From positions 20,834,001 to 20,894,000 of the forward strand of contig OX485804.1 in NCBI GenBank assembly GCA_950295325.1: a stretch of 60,000 bases of DNA. Reading direction: 5' to 3'. The position numbers were made by a program, and so were the translations under genes. Origin of the DNA: Polytrichum commune. Its lineage: Eukaryota > Streptophyta > Polytrichopsida > Polytrichales > Polytrichaceae. The number at the start of each line of letters is the position of its first letter. Position 1 is the first letter of the stretch. This document shows, piece by piece, positions 46,097 through 57,849 of the stretch. Under the pieces are notes generated by a model, which was not told the origin of the DNA, ran no database searches, and saw only the letters and a list, made by a program, of their open reading frames with translations.

Positions 46097-49000
46097 CTAG
46101 TTCGAAGTGAGTTCGTGTAAGGTTTTCATTCCTGCCTCTAACACTAGTTTCTTATGCTTGTAAGCCGGTAAGGCCTTAGTGAGCATATCGGCTATGTTGT
46201 TTTCAGATTCTATCTTCTTTATCTCAATCTGACATGTTTCTATAAGGTCTTGAGCAAATCCGAAGATATGTGGGTTGATGTGCTTCACCCGATCAGCCTT
46301 AATGAACCCCGTGTTCATTTGGGCGACACATGCTACATTATCCTTGAATATGACCGTTGGTTTGAACTTCTGGTTCATATTGCATTGCTTGGCCAAGATC
46401 TCTTGCATTGTCCTTAGCCATACTGCTTCTCTTGAAGCTTCGTGAAATGCTAAGAGTTTGGCATGATTCGTGGATGTGGCGGTCACAGTTTGCTTCGCCG
46501 ATTTCCATAATATCGGTGCTCCGTTCTTGATAAATATGTAACCGGTTTGAGACTTGCATGTTGCCTCATCTGTTTTGAATCCGGAGTCAGCATATCCTGT
46601 GATCTCGCCATTTGTGTCATTTCTATAGTACAACCCGAGGTCCTCCGTTCCTCTCAAGTATCGGAGTAGGTGCTTAACGCCATTCCAATGGCGGGCGGTC
46701 GGCTTTTGACTGTGCCTCGCGAGTATGTTCGTTGTGAAGGCAATGTCTGGCCGCGTGTGCGTGGTTAGGTATGTGAAAGCTCCAACCGCCGTGAAATACT
46801 TGGACATGTCCACTATCTCCTCCTTCTCCGAGCAAGGTTGGTACGGGTCGTCATCACTACGGCTCCTCCCGATCATTGGTGCGGCCAACGCGTGAGTTTG
46901 GTCCATGTTGAAAAATTTGAGCAGCTTGCGGGTGTATGACTGTTGGTGTAGGAGGACGCCATTTGGAAAATGCTGAATCTGTAAACCAAGGCAAAACGAG
47001 GTCTTTCCGAGCAACTTCATGTCAAATTGGGCCGTTAATAAAGCTTCGGTGTGCTTACACAATGCGGGGGATCCGATTAGATTTAGATCATCCACATAGA
47101 CGGCCACAATTAGATATTGTGAATTTTGGGTTAAGGTAAAGATGCATGGTAGAGTTGGATCATGCAAAAACCCATGTGAAATCAGAAAATCACGGAGTAG
47201 GTGGTACCACATTCTGCCGGCTTGCTTTAAGCCGTATAATGCCTTACATATGCGTAAGCCTAGAAATCTCCCGGGTGAGGATGTAAGCAACTTTGGTAAG
47301 AAATCTGGAGGGGGTGAGATATATAAGAGCATATCCAGGTTGTCATATAGGTATGCTGTTACAACATCCATTAAAAAGATTTCAAGGCGAAAATGAACTG
47401 CGAATGCCAATAGGTACTTGAATGATGTGATATCCAGGACGGGGGCGTAAGTTTGGTCGAAATCCTCTCCCGGCCGTTGCGAGAAGCCTTGAGCAACAAG
47501 GCGGACCTTGAATCGAAGCAACTTACCGTTGACGTCAAATTTTCTAGACAAAATTAGTTTGTGGCCCACTAGAGGTTTTGTGAGTTCAGTGGATACCTCG
47601 CCGAATACCTAGTGCTTCCTGAGGGATGCGTATTCGGTCTCTAGAGCTTTGCTCTAATCGGGCCATTCCGGTGATGTTTTGGCCTCGGCCAACGTGAGTG
47701 GGTCTAATGCAACTTCAGTGTTGAATGCGGTACGTTGAACCTTGGTTGGCTTGGAATTGAGTGGTGCCAACCTCTTGTTAGGTATAGTGTTACATGTCAC
47801 GGGTAGTGGGTTCCGAAGTACTCTAGGACCGGAGTAGAAACCATCGGGAATCTGTTATGCTAGGTCCTTCAAGTTTAGGAGTTTTGTGACTTCGGTGTCG
47901 GCTAGTGAAGTTCGAGGATCCGGGTTTAGGGTCAAGGTTTCCTGAGCCTGGAAGTTTAATGAAACATGTTTGATTGTTCGGTCAACTGGTGGGGTGGGAA
48001 ATATGTGCTCAATAAACTTACAGTTTACTAGCCTGGCTTTGAGGATGGCCCCATTCTTGAGGTCCATGTATCTAATGATACTGGGTGAGTCATATCCGAG
48101 GTAAATTGCCTCGGATCGATGGATTCCTATGGTTTTTCGTTGTGGTTCGGGTATGGGTATCCAAACCTGACAACCAAATACACGTAGGTGGGTAATGTTA
48201 GGTGGCCAGCCGGCAATGAGTTCATGTGGGGTTTGTTGGTTGAGTAAGGTTGGTCTCAACGATAGGAGGGTTGCGGCATGAAGAACCGCATGGCCCCAGA
48301 ATGAATCTGGGAGCTTAGCATGGATAAGCAAAGGCCTAGTTACTAGCTGAACTTTCTTTATGAAAGTTTCTGCAAGACCATTTTGAGAATGCTCGTAAGG
48401 TACGGCATATGTAAGAGTGATTCCTGATGTGATACAATAATCCTCAAATGCATGTGAACGAAATTCTAATGCATTGTCCATTCGGAGGAACTTGACAGGG
48501 TGTTCAGGAAAATGGTTTTTATAGCGTATCAGAATTGCAAGAATTCTAGAAAATACAAGGTTTCTAGTGGTTAGAAGAATAACCTCTAGGTGGCTCCCGG
48601 ATGCATCTATGAGCACTAGGAAATACCGAAATGAATTTGAAGGTGGGTTGATGGGTCCACAGATATCACCTTGAAGTCGGTGGAGTGGTGGCGGCAATTC
48701 GGTGGGGAGTTGCCACTGGGACGGCCTCTTGATCATCTTGCCTGGAATGCACGCCTCGCATGGGGCTATCTTGGCAGCATCCGCGGATGTGAGGTTATGG
48801 CCGGCCAGGAGGGGAATCATCCTCCGAAATATAGTAGTGCCAGGGTGCCCAAGCCTTTTATGCCATATATCTGAGAGGGCAGCCGCCGTGAGATATAGGC
48901 CAGTTTTCCGGGCTAAGTTGCGGGTTCTCGCACCGGGACCTCTCTCCCGTGCAACCAAGCTAACTTCTTCTTCAACCCTAGGGGCGGGGCTAATCGCTTT

Positions 49001-49270
49001 GATAGCGATCTCATACAGGCCGTCGACTCCCGCTAATGCGGTGGCGAGGGTCGTCTGTCCCTGCCTGAGTGCCATCGCCTCTTCATTGTTCTCTATCGTG
49101 GTAGAGACGTGGATACCATTTGCCGTTAAGTCCCGGTAGCTTATCAGGCTCCAGGGGGCATCGGGTGCATACATAGCGTCCCGGCATGTTATCGGGTGGT
49201 CCCCGGGCAACAAAACAGTTGCTGTACCTTCTTTGAAGGTTATATTTTTCTGTCCCGCTATTGTTGTAAC
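46097..49270 (-). pseudogene. Copia Pol: integrase, reverse transcriptase, RNase H
   Basis: Order integrase then RT marks the Copia superfamily. Integrase (49213-47855) has the HHCC finger (HKRLGHPGTT...CEACIPGK) and DDE residues in LQGDICGPI, RMDNALEF and NGLAETF. RT (47569 onward) has VRLVAQGFSQRPGEDF, LYGLKQAGRMWY and YVDDLNLIG. RNase H ends with ADSGFKTD and KQTVTATSTNHAKLLAFHEA. One frame holds most of it, but stops interrupt the integrase-RT linker (about 47855, 47650 and 47610), and a frameshift near 49270 separates it from Gag. Not functional as it stands. Confidence 0.92.
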
Positions 49271-49274
49271 GTGG

Positions 49275-50399
49275 CTAGTCTGCCAACCTATATATGTTAC
49301 TAGCCGGGAATGAGAAAAACGTTAAATTCCTCAATATGGTATGTGTAGAGGCACTGTCCAAGAGGGCAGCCTCCATACCTTGAGTCATTGGAGTTGTGAC
49401 AGTCATGTAATTCTCTATGTCCATATCAGGGATGGATGGAATTTGGACTGCATGAGATTCTCTATTTTGGCTACGTAATTTCTGTAGCTCCTTATACATC
49501 TCAATTACGTAAGCCGATGCTCGGCAATCCCTAGCATAATGGCCTGGGCGGCCACATTTATGACATGAGGATGTGGATTGCTTTGAGGCTTTATGTTTTG
49601 GTGGAACATACCTCGGTTTTTGGTCCCTAGGCTTGAATTTGAATGACCTAGGTGGAGGTCGGCGTTGGAAACCCCTTGGTGATCGGCGCGGTGCCTCCGA
49701 GAGGTGTACGGCCGGCACTCCTTTTGATGGTCCAGCAACTATCATGGCGTGGATTTCACGTGCGGGCCTGGATTCTGCATTTTTAAGCAACATGGCCTGA
49801 TATTTCTCTGCGAGAAGGAGGTGAGACATCAGTGTGATATGTTTCTCAAATTTCATGTTTCGGTATTGATGGGCAAGAATTGCAGAAGCAGGTGGAAAGG
49901 TGGAGAGAGTCTTATCGATCAGTTGAGCCTCAGTTACTGGCTCGCCGCAAAGGCTAAGCTGAGATGAGATTCGGTGGAGTTCCCCGTTGAATGAGAGTAG
50001 GTCGGGAAAGTCAAGGGCCCTGAGATTAATCCAGTCATTTCTAGCCTCGGGTAGAAAAATGGTTTGTTCATGATGGAACCTATCACGTAGCTGAGTCCAC
50101 AAGTCAGCGGGGTGATCTACTTTAATGTATTGTTGTCTCAGGGATGGGTGTAGGTGCCTTCGGAGAAGAATCAATACTTGACATTTGAGAGAATCTGGTT
50201 GACCCTCGGCTGTAGTTTTATCAAGATAGATAGTTGTCTCTTCGGCTCCTAGAGTTACCCTAGCATCATTTTCCCATTCTAGATAGTTTGACCCATCGGC
50301 AGCAAGGGGAGTAAATTTGGTTTTCATGTTTGCACCGATATTTGCTGGAGGTCGGCTTATGGTAGCTAATGTCACTCTCGGATTCGAAGATGATGCCAT
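49275..50399 (-). CDS. Copia Gag with zinc knuckle and start of protease
   Basis: An intact 374-codon frame from the ATG at 50397-50399. It has the UBN2/gag-like core (YLEWENDARVTL, DLWTQLRDRF), an Arg/Pro-rich stretch, a zinc knuckle CHKCGRPGHYARDC and the protease-like motif LLDSASTHTIL (usually DSG or DTG). It forms the particle around the element RNA. The frame ends at 49275 because of a one-base shift; in the family Gag and Pol are usually one frame. Confidence 0.9.
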   Translation of the reverse strand: MASSSNPRVTLATISRPPANIGANMKTKFTPLAADGSNYLEWENDARVTLGAEETTIYLDKTTAEGQPDSLKCQVLILLRRHLHPSLRQQYIKVDHPADLWTQLRDRFHHEQTIFLPEARNDWINLRALDFPDLLSFNGELHRISSQLSLCGEPVTEAQLIDKTLSTFPPASAILAHQYRNMKFEKHITLMSHLLLAEKYQAMLLKNAESRPAREIHAMIVAGPSKGVPAVHLSEAPRRSPRGFQRRPPPRSFKFKPRDQKPRYVPPKHKASKQSTSSCHKCGRPGHYARDCRASAYVIEMYKELQKLRSQNRESHAVQIPSIPDMDIENYMTVTTPMTQGMEAALLDSASTHTILRNLTFFSFPASNIYRLAD

Positions 50400-51490
50400 T
50401 TCATGTCATTTAGGAATCAGATGGCAACAATGTACTAGAGTGATGATACTTTTAGTCTTACCCTATCATGAACTATCTCAACAAATGTAGCTGATTTGAA
50501 GTATACAAATATACTTCTGTTTCAACAAAGCTAAGATTTATTCTAATCATGTACCATTACATATCCGAAGCTCTGATGAGTGAGTGAGGATGTATGGTTA
50601 AGTAGGCTTATCAGATTTATGTGATAACTAGCTGTAGTAGCAGTATTGAGCTACATTCGGCAGCAACAGTCTGCTACATTCGGCAGCAAAGAACAGCAGT
50701 AGGGTGTAGCAACGGATAGTTGTGTCTGCAGTAGTGGCCGTAGCAGTTTGATATTGTTTGTATCAGCAACAGATCGGAGTATTCTGCAATGTTAACGATC
50801 AGAAGTCTGCTGCAGTTTGTGGAAAGTTGTCTGCAACACCAGATATGGGTTATCTGTATCAAGTAACAATATCTACATCTGTAACAATGAGAATCTTGTT
50901 CCAGCAGCAATATAGAACTGATCTATATCAGTAAACAAGAAGAGATATTTGGAGCAACTAACTGATAGAGGATATAGTGAGCATGTTTGTAGTAGCAGTA
51001 AGTATCTGTCTACAGCGGTAGGTAGTATCAGAAGAGAAATCTATCTGAAATTGCAAGATAGAGTTTTTCTGCAGCAAATGATAGATGTATGTCTACAGCA
51101 GTATACAAATTAGCGGTAACAGCAAGGAATAATAACTATCTGCAACAGAAAATATCTACTTGTGGCAGAACATGAGGACTATCTGTAGTAGTAGTAATTA
51201 GGTGCCTGCAGCAAGTCTAACTTGCGGCATCAAACTCCAATGCTTTCTGGGTGATTATCGGAGTCTATCTAATCTGTAGTTCTGCTCTTCTGATGCTAGT
51301 TGTAATCTCATCTAAGATGTAAACTTGCTGAACTAATATGTGGGCAGCGCTTCCGCATGGTGTAGCGGAGCGAAGAGAGAGAGCTAGATAGTGAGCTAAG
51401 GTTTATATAGGGCTGAAGCTTAGTCTTGAGCGGGAAAGAGAGGGAATTTTTTTTGAACTAGGAGCTCTCAAGCAATCGTGACTGATAACG
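50400..51490 (-). other. Copia 5' leader, repetitive
   Basis: About 1.1 kb between 5' LTR and Gag. It is rich in degenerate CAGCAGTA/TATCTGCAACAG motifs. A primer-binding-like sequence is at its LTR end. Confidence 0.6.
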
Positions 51491-52170
51491 TGTTAAGACT
51501 AGGCAATAGCCGGTGAGCGCAATGGTGCAAGTGACTAACAAGAGCCACGTGGTCGTATATATATGTTCAAGACTAAGGGCCGTACCATATGGGTGGCAGG
51601 CAAGGCGAACAGGTGCCCGCCATTGGCCGACCTTGCCTGCCACCCACCACACTACCGGCTGGCAGCAACCCGGCACTCCCAGGTGGCACAGGGGAGCGGC
51701 ACTGCCTTTGTACCAGGCAGTTCCGGCTGGTAGCTGCTCACTGCCGGGCCACATCAGTAGGAGTTTGAGCTTTCGGCAGCAGCTCTGTCGCAGAAAAAAA
51801 GAGCTCTCTTCTGGAGCTCTTTGGTTTTTTTTTAAATCTACCTGCCGCTTTCCCGAAGGCACCTTCCTAGCTCCTTCGCAGCCTCCCCCTGTTTCCCGGC
51901 ACAGTGTGGTGACGGTGAGGGGCAGCGGTTGACGTGCCACCCCCCACCGTAGGCCTAAGCCTAGCCCGACAGGCTGCCTTGCCTCCCCCCCATGTGGTAG
52001 GGGCCTAAGTACATTAATTGGGCTTAGCCGCCACTTAGTAGCCTACAATACTATGTTTAACTAACCCCGGACCCACTACCGCGGGGATAGTGTAGCCACC
52101 TTCCGGAAGGCGGCTACCGTCATCTATATTCGGCTATAGGTCGTCAGGCTAGCTATAGGCTGCCTTAACA
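51491..52170 (-). repeat. Copia 5' LTR interrupted by a MITE
   Basis: Matches the 3' LTR on both sides of the insertion. Removing 51577-52005 and one TAA restores exactly 248 bp. Confidence 0.95.
51577..52005. mobile_element. GC-rich Harbinger-type MITE inside the LTR, 429 bp
   Basis: It starts GGGCCGTACCATATGGGTGG and ends with an imperfect inverted copy (CATGTGGTAGGGGCC). TAA flanks both sides (51574-51576, 52006-52008), while the sister LTR has a single TAA at that place. It is GC-rich, unlike its surroundings, and unrelated internally to the 600-bp MITEs. Open frames on both strands follow from composition and are not genes. Confidence 0.88.
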
Positions 52171-53369
52171 GGAGGACTAGAAACGAGAGAGAGAATCTTT
52201 GACATTCTTTAGCTTCTTACCTAGGCTCCTAAGGGGGTGTTGAACCTTGATCTCCTTAAGTTTGTGGATATGGATTGTGGTGCTAGTTATGTATGTTATG
52301 TTTTGATTTCATACTTTTAAGGTTCAAGGAGTTATATATTACAATATTCATAGTTGTTGTGCCTTATTTTTTTTCCAATGAAATTGTATGGTTGTTGGAA
52401 GTTGGTCATGAACCTAGGCATTCGGTATACATACAATTGAGAGTCCACACAATCGGTGTAACCTCATACATCCATGTTATGGCCATCCAAACTTATGAAA
52501 AATGAATTAGTAGGTGTCCACCTCAATCCTTATCATTTTCATTCTTATCGTGTGTCTTCATCATTAAGTATTGGAATGAGTTTATGGGAGATAAATTTTC
52601 ATGTCCATAATGGCTTTCAATAGAATACGATTTGTTACTAGATATTGACACACAACATTTCATAACATGGATAGAAATTATATGCCTCCTTTGATAATTA
52701 TTTTTGACATTCAAAAGACAACCCTAATGACAAGATAACATCTCTTTTATAACGTAGTTATTCATATGTTTATTTGGAAGCTCATTGTGTTTTAGAATAT
52801 ATACTAAAAAATACATGCACAATCATTATTATTTTTCAATTGATTTAGATAGCAATGGCCGTTATGAAGTAATCACTAGATTTGTATTGTCATTACTACG
52901 TCTCAAATACATCTTAGTATCTATGTGTGCTTTAACATTGAAATAATTTATCACTTGAATATTCTTCTACAATTTTCTTGTCATTTGTTTCAAGTGACAT
53001 GCTATGTATCCAAATATGTTTGTATTGAAATGAATGTATTTATTCTCAAGTTTTTGGTTCAATAGTATTACTAATGTCCAAATATTTCTCCATAATATCC
53101 ATATCCCGAAATACATAAGACATGATATAAATGTTTGTGGCATACAACCATGTATCGGGGGAAAGAAAATATATGCTAAGAAATCCTAGTACAATGCAAT
53201 GGATGATATTTTATACAAAACATCAAGTTAACCTACATCATAATTATATAACTCTAGCATACATCATTAGTAGATGGAGGGGTGGAAGCCTTGGGGGGGA
53301 GGGCTCCATGTGACCCTTGAAACCTAAAGACAAAACACTAGAATTATATCCTAAGGTGAAAACTATTTC
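52171..53369. other. Right flank of the Copia insertion
   Basis: The first bases (GGAGG) complete the target duplication. The rest may be the decayed end of the transposase gene and element spacer. No motif could be read. Confidence 0.35.
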
Positions 53370-56044
53370 ACCGGGCGGTGTCTGCTGCTATCAAATTTTG
53401 TTTGTACACCCAAATGTAGCACTCCCGTTGGTACACCATTTGCTCGGAAAACAATATGAGTTGGACTTCTAGCTTGTTGGATTTGGTTTTCTTGCTAACC
53501 GAGGCCATTTCCTTCATTTAGCTTGCAATAGCCTATGTGGAGGCTTTAACAACCTATACTAATGCGGTTGAAGACTTCTTCCTCATAGCAGCGTTTGTTA
53601 TTTTTTCTTTTATTAATTAAATGACTAGAATCGAATAGAATTACTCTTCTACGAAGAGAGACAACATTGTGTAAAGGCGTATTGTTTGGTGCACCTACCC
53701 CATCTAGGGTGCTAGATCATGGACGAGACCCATAGTATAGACGGACCGGCCTAATGGGGCATCCATTAAACGGTTGATCATATGTTGGTGGATCTCTAAC
53801 AACATTAATCCTTCTAACACGCTCAATGTTAGGAGTAACATATAAACCCTCAATGCTTGCTTCATTCACGCTAAGCTACGACTGTGCATTCTCCTTAAAG
53901 GGCGATCGGTTGTATATTCATCCTCATGTATTCGATTATTTCGGGCCTCCGCATAAACCTTCTTTCAACGAAATTGAGGAGCCCCCATGAGTGAGGACTT
54001 GGCGCAGTGGAATGCAATGCATTAGGACAGTTTCAAAACATCAACAACTTCCACATTTTCCTCATCACTATCCAAATTAAACACATTGAAATACCTCGTC
54101 GTGGGGATTTAATAAATCCCGAACACGAGGGGGGGATTTGGGGGCAACGACAAAACCACTCATAAATTCTTATATAAACTTCCTTAGAAAATACCTTAAG
54201 CAATTCCTCCACACTCATTCATGAGGGGTTAAGGACCAATAATCTTTATTGTTTATGCTTGTCTGAACATGATAATCCGCAATCCAACGGTAGTCTGGCA
54301 TGATAAGGTGCCACTTACCCTTATAAGATATATCATCTTGGTAATGCGTTGAAGAGCCGAAGGCCGTGACTTCGTTAAAGATGCAACTCCACTTAATAAC
54401 CTTAGAGTTCATGAGGTCTTGCCCATCAACAACGCCAAGTTTTTGAAGGAATTCTTCACGTTTTGCATCGACGAGTGCTAGCATTTTGAGAAGGGTCCAA
54501 TTTGGATGCATATCTCGACGTTGCTTTTGGGATGTCTTTATTTGAGAATCCGATATAGATGACCACGGGCATGATGTTGCCGCCCCAAACCTGCAATATG
54601 AATATAACTTTCAGTAGTATGTTAAGATTGAACAAAAATATGTAATATTTATTACATATAATAAATTTGGACTAAGTGCTATTTATTATGGTTGCGGTAG
54701 ATTTTGAGAAAGAAGACAAAAAAAAACAAAAAAAACCACACACATATCATTTTAAAGAAATTCTTACAAAATACCCAGACTTTATGAACAGAGTTCAAAA
54801 GATGGCAACATGTAACTTGCTAAACTTGATAAAAGCCAGTGTTATAACGAATTGCATCCTACAATGCACCTAAACACTGGATTTGAGAAGAACATTGTTT
54901 GAACATATTAACTTCAAAAATGTACCCAAACACTGGACTTCAAAATAATGAATGGGGGAGTAAGGACTGGTAGTTACAGAAGAACAGGTTAGATTTTGAG
55001 ACAAGCCCGGTTGAAGTTAAAGCCTTCTGGAAAAATACCCAGTATTTCAAAGGAATTTATGGATAGAACCTCAAATTATCGAAGAGAAAAACTAAAGATG
55101 AGAACATAGGATTCCAGCATATTGTGCCCAAAAACCACCCTGGACACAAGACTTGAAAAGCAAGGATCGGGGTGTATCGATTGCTAGTCACATAATAATG
55201 ATGTAGAGACATAAGTGATTGAAGTTGAAACCTTCAAGAAAAATAACCAACGTTTCAGAGCGATCTATGGAATGGACCTCAAATTATCGAAGAGAAAAAC
55301 TAAAGATGAGAACATAAGATTCCAGCAGATTGTGCCCAAAAACCACCCTGGACACAAGACTTGAAAAGCAAGGATCGGGGTGTATTGATTGCTAGTCACA
55401 GAAGAATGATGCAGTGACATAAGCGATTGAAGTTGAAACCTTTAGGAAAAATAACCAACATTTCAGAGGAATCTATGGAATGGACCTCAAATTATCAAAG
55501 AGAAAAACTAAAGATGAGAACATAAGATTCCACCAGATTGTGCCCAAAAACCACCATGGACACGAGACTTGAAAAAACGAGTATCGGGGTGTATCGATTG
55601 CTAGTCACAGAAGAATGATGCAGTGACATAAGCGATTGAAGTTGAAACCTTCAGGAAAAATAACCAACGTTTCAGAGGAATCTATGGAATGGACCTCAAA
55701 TTATCGAAGCGGCATGATAAGATGATCACATGGGATTTACACCAAATTATGCCCAACAACCTCCCCAGACAATGAACTTGAAAGCAATGACCGGGGTGTA
55801 TTGACCGCTAGTTATAGAATTAGAACCGGATGATGCAGAGACATAAGCGGATGAAGTCGAATCCTTTAGGAAAATCACCCAACATCTCAAAGGAATCCAT
55901 GGAATGAACTTCAATTTGACTCATCATGGATTTTGACTCACCAGGGTAGCCTTGTTGGATGTCTAAACCCTTGCCTCCGAAGAACCAATGTACGGGTTGG
56001 TTTGCCCCAGCCGATGACATTGGGGCTGGAGGGGACTGCACCAA
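53370..56044 (-). pseudogene. Myb/SANT (trihelix)-like protein gene, decayed, probable Harbinger accessory ORF
   Basis: A first exon (56044 to about 55957; MVQSPPAPMSSAGANQPVHW...) ends in a good donor (GTGAGT). The next begins about 54593 after TATTGCAG and reads QKQRRDMHPNWTLLKMLALV, KREEFLQ, KVIKWSCIFNEVTAFGSS, YKGKWHLIMPDYRWIADYH, YWSLTPHE, then, after a frameshift near 54216, LLKVFSKEVYIRIYEWF. This is the three-helix Myb/SANT-like domain seen in plant trihelix proteins and Harbinger Myb-like proteins. A charged helical tail (SKKTKSNKLEVQLILFSEQM) lies near 53480-53400. The phase across the intron does not match exactly. It is convergent with the transposase fossil, from which Copia separates it. 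Confidence 0.6.
54947..55930. repeat. Tandem array, ~208-bp unit, about five copies
   Basis: The block GGATCGGGGTGTAT and following sequence recur at about 55162, 55370, 55578 and 55786, exact steps of 208. A more diverged copy starts near 54947, and traces reach back to about 54740. The inner units are highly similar; the outer ones are diverged. It sits in the intron-like gap of the Myb-like pseudogene. Confidence 0.85.
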
Positions 56045-56730
56045 ACGCCCAAGATTGAAACATGATTAGTCATTGGTGCTTGATTGACATATGGTGCAAA
56101 TGCTAAAATGGCCTCCAATCCTCACAAGGAGCAACTCCAAATCCTCATAGTTCTTCGAACACCAACAATAGTAGTGTACCAAACGCAACATCGGAGGTTA
56201 AGGAGGCTCTTGAAAATTCCATGAAAAATGTTGCAACGACCCCTTTAAAACGATCGACGGAGTAGGAGGCGAGGTGATTTTTGTTTTTGTTCAGATGCTC
56301 CTCATTTTATTTATGAGATTGGGGGAGGATCGAACAGACACTCCATTCACGTCGGTCTCCTCCGGAGACCGAAGTTTTTCTTCTTCTTATGAGATTGGGG
56401 AGATGAGTGTTGGCCGTTGTTGACCTGCCGCTTTCCTCAACACCTGAAACTGGCAGTTGAGAAGTGATGCTAAAAATGGGCAAACAATTTGAGCGATTTG
56501 GCCATGCGGAAGCCATATAACAAAGACTGCCAACGGCTAGTAGTATTTCTCCGAATGGGCATCCTTGTAGGCCTTAAAAGTGTGGAGTATTGATAGGGGA
56601 TGTAGCCAAATTCGGCAAGTTGTTGTTAGTAATGACACCCTAAACCCTGCCACTTAGGACAACCACATTGGCTCGGTGGGTGATAAGAAAGTAGGTGGGG
56701 AAGTTGGGTATTCGGGAGGCCATTTTAGGC
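56045..56730. other. Unassigned DNA upstream of the Myb-like pseudogene
   Basis: No gene supported. It contains an isolated CCCTAAACCCT telo-box-like motif near 56640. Confidence 0.3.
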
Positions 56731-56733
56731 TAA

Positions 56734-57311
56734 GGGCCACTTCACACATGAGCCAAGAGCCGTGACCTTGTAATGGTGAGGACCCTTGACTCTCATCCAA
56801 AGGCCGTACCATGGGTGTTGGGAAAGCCATTTTATGTAGTCTTGGGCCCTCAAGCATAGTGTGAAGTGAGAATGAACCATGTTGCGGGACCATTGCATAT
56901 TTTGTTGGCGGAAAAAGAGGGGAGGATTTGGTTTAATATAATATTTCTCCAAGTTTATCAATTTAAGATAATTACTTGGTGGTGTTTGTCTGTCCTGGAA
57001 TCTGCCATGCAGTCTGTGCTGAAATTTGTCCTGCTAGAAAAAATATTTAAAAAATCATGGTCTCCCGGAATTTGCGTCAAGCCCACCTCTTGGAGGTGGG
57101 TTTGACGCAAATTCCGGTAGACCATGCACCCTTATCCACAACCAGCCATGTAGGACTCCATGTAGACTTTTCATCCATGAACTTTTCTTTGGACCTTTAG
57201 GCCTTCACCTCCTAGTGTGAAGTGAACTTGGACGGTCTCCGCCTTTTCGACCAATGAGAGCTCTTACATTGCCATGGTCAAAGGCCTTCAGCCTTGTGTG
57301 TGAAGTGGCCC
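56734..57311. mobile_element. PIF/Harbinger-type MITE, 578 bp (copy 3, inverted)
   Basis: Same family as 2055-2654 but in reverse orientation: GGGCCACTTCACAC...GTGTGAAGTGGCCC with TAA on both sides (56731-56733, 57312-57314). Central palindrome at about 57060-57124. Confidence 0.88.
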
Positions 57312-57314
57312 TAA

Positions 57315-57849
57315 GACCAGGGCCCCTAAAGTCAGTTGGGGAGGGGCCTTAACATTAATTTCTATATTTTGTGTAATAATGCGGCATTTTTCTAAATGTG
57401 TGCCGCAAAAGCTTTGGAATGAGGAAGTTCCCACTAGATGGGAGAAAGAATATAGTTGCAAGAGTTGCTTCAATAAGTGAGGGTGACTTTATCTTTCCTT
57501 AAGTTACTTCCATTGAGGCCAACGGGAGACACAATGCACATTGAATTAATTGTAAGATTTGGGAGGAAATCCCTTTCCTTTGGGTAGTAACTCATTGAGT
57601 GTGGTGAATCCTGATGACCTTATTGCTCCCAAGCCACCAAGTCTAGAGCTTATACAAGTGGAATGAAGATTATTCAAGGTTCAAATTGACATGATTTGGC
57701 TTGCTTGGGCTCAACAATAACTCCGCATGCATCCCTTGATGTGAATAGGGTGTATGTTTTCATGTTAAGGTGGAAATGAAATTTGGCTCAAACCTAAGTA
57801 GGTTGTCGCATTTATTAAGGTTTTGAGGTCGGGGTTTAAGGTGGGGGTG
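57315..57849. other. Unassigned intergenic DNA
   Basis: Nothing recognisable. Confidence 0.3.

Larger units (their letters stand above)
45758..52170 (-). mobile_element. Ty1/Copia LTR retrotransposon, 6.4 kb, nested
   Basis: The element is on the minus strand, bounded by the 5-bp direct repeat GGAGG. LTRs are 45758-46005 (3' LTR, 248 bp) and 51491-52170 (5' LTR, 248 bp plus a 432-bp insertion including its duplicated TAA). Both begin TGTTAAG and end CTTAACA and differ at only 2 of 248 sites by eye, so it inserted recently. A primer-binding-like site (TTATCAG, resembling the initiator-Met type) adjoins the 5' LTR. A purine tract GAGGAGGAG adjoins the 3' LTR. Gag and Pol are recognisable but carry frame breaks. 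Confidence 0.95.

Noticed and set aside
51458-51940. Overlapping open frames on both strands
   Set aside because: They lie within a GC-rich non-autonomous MITE, where stop codons are rare by composition.
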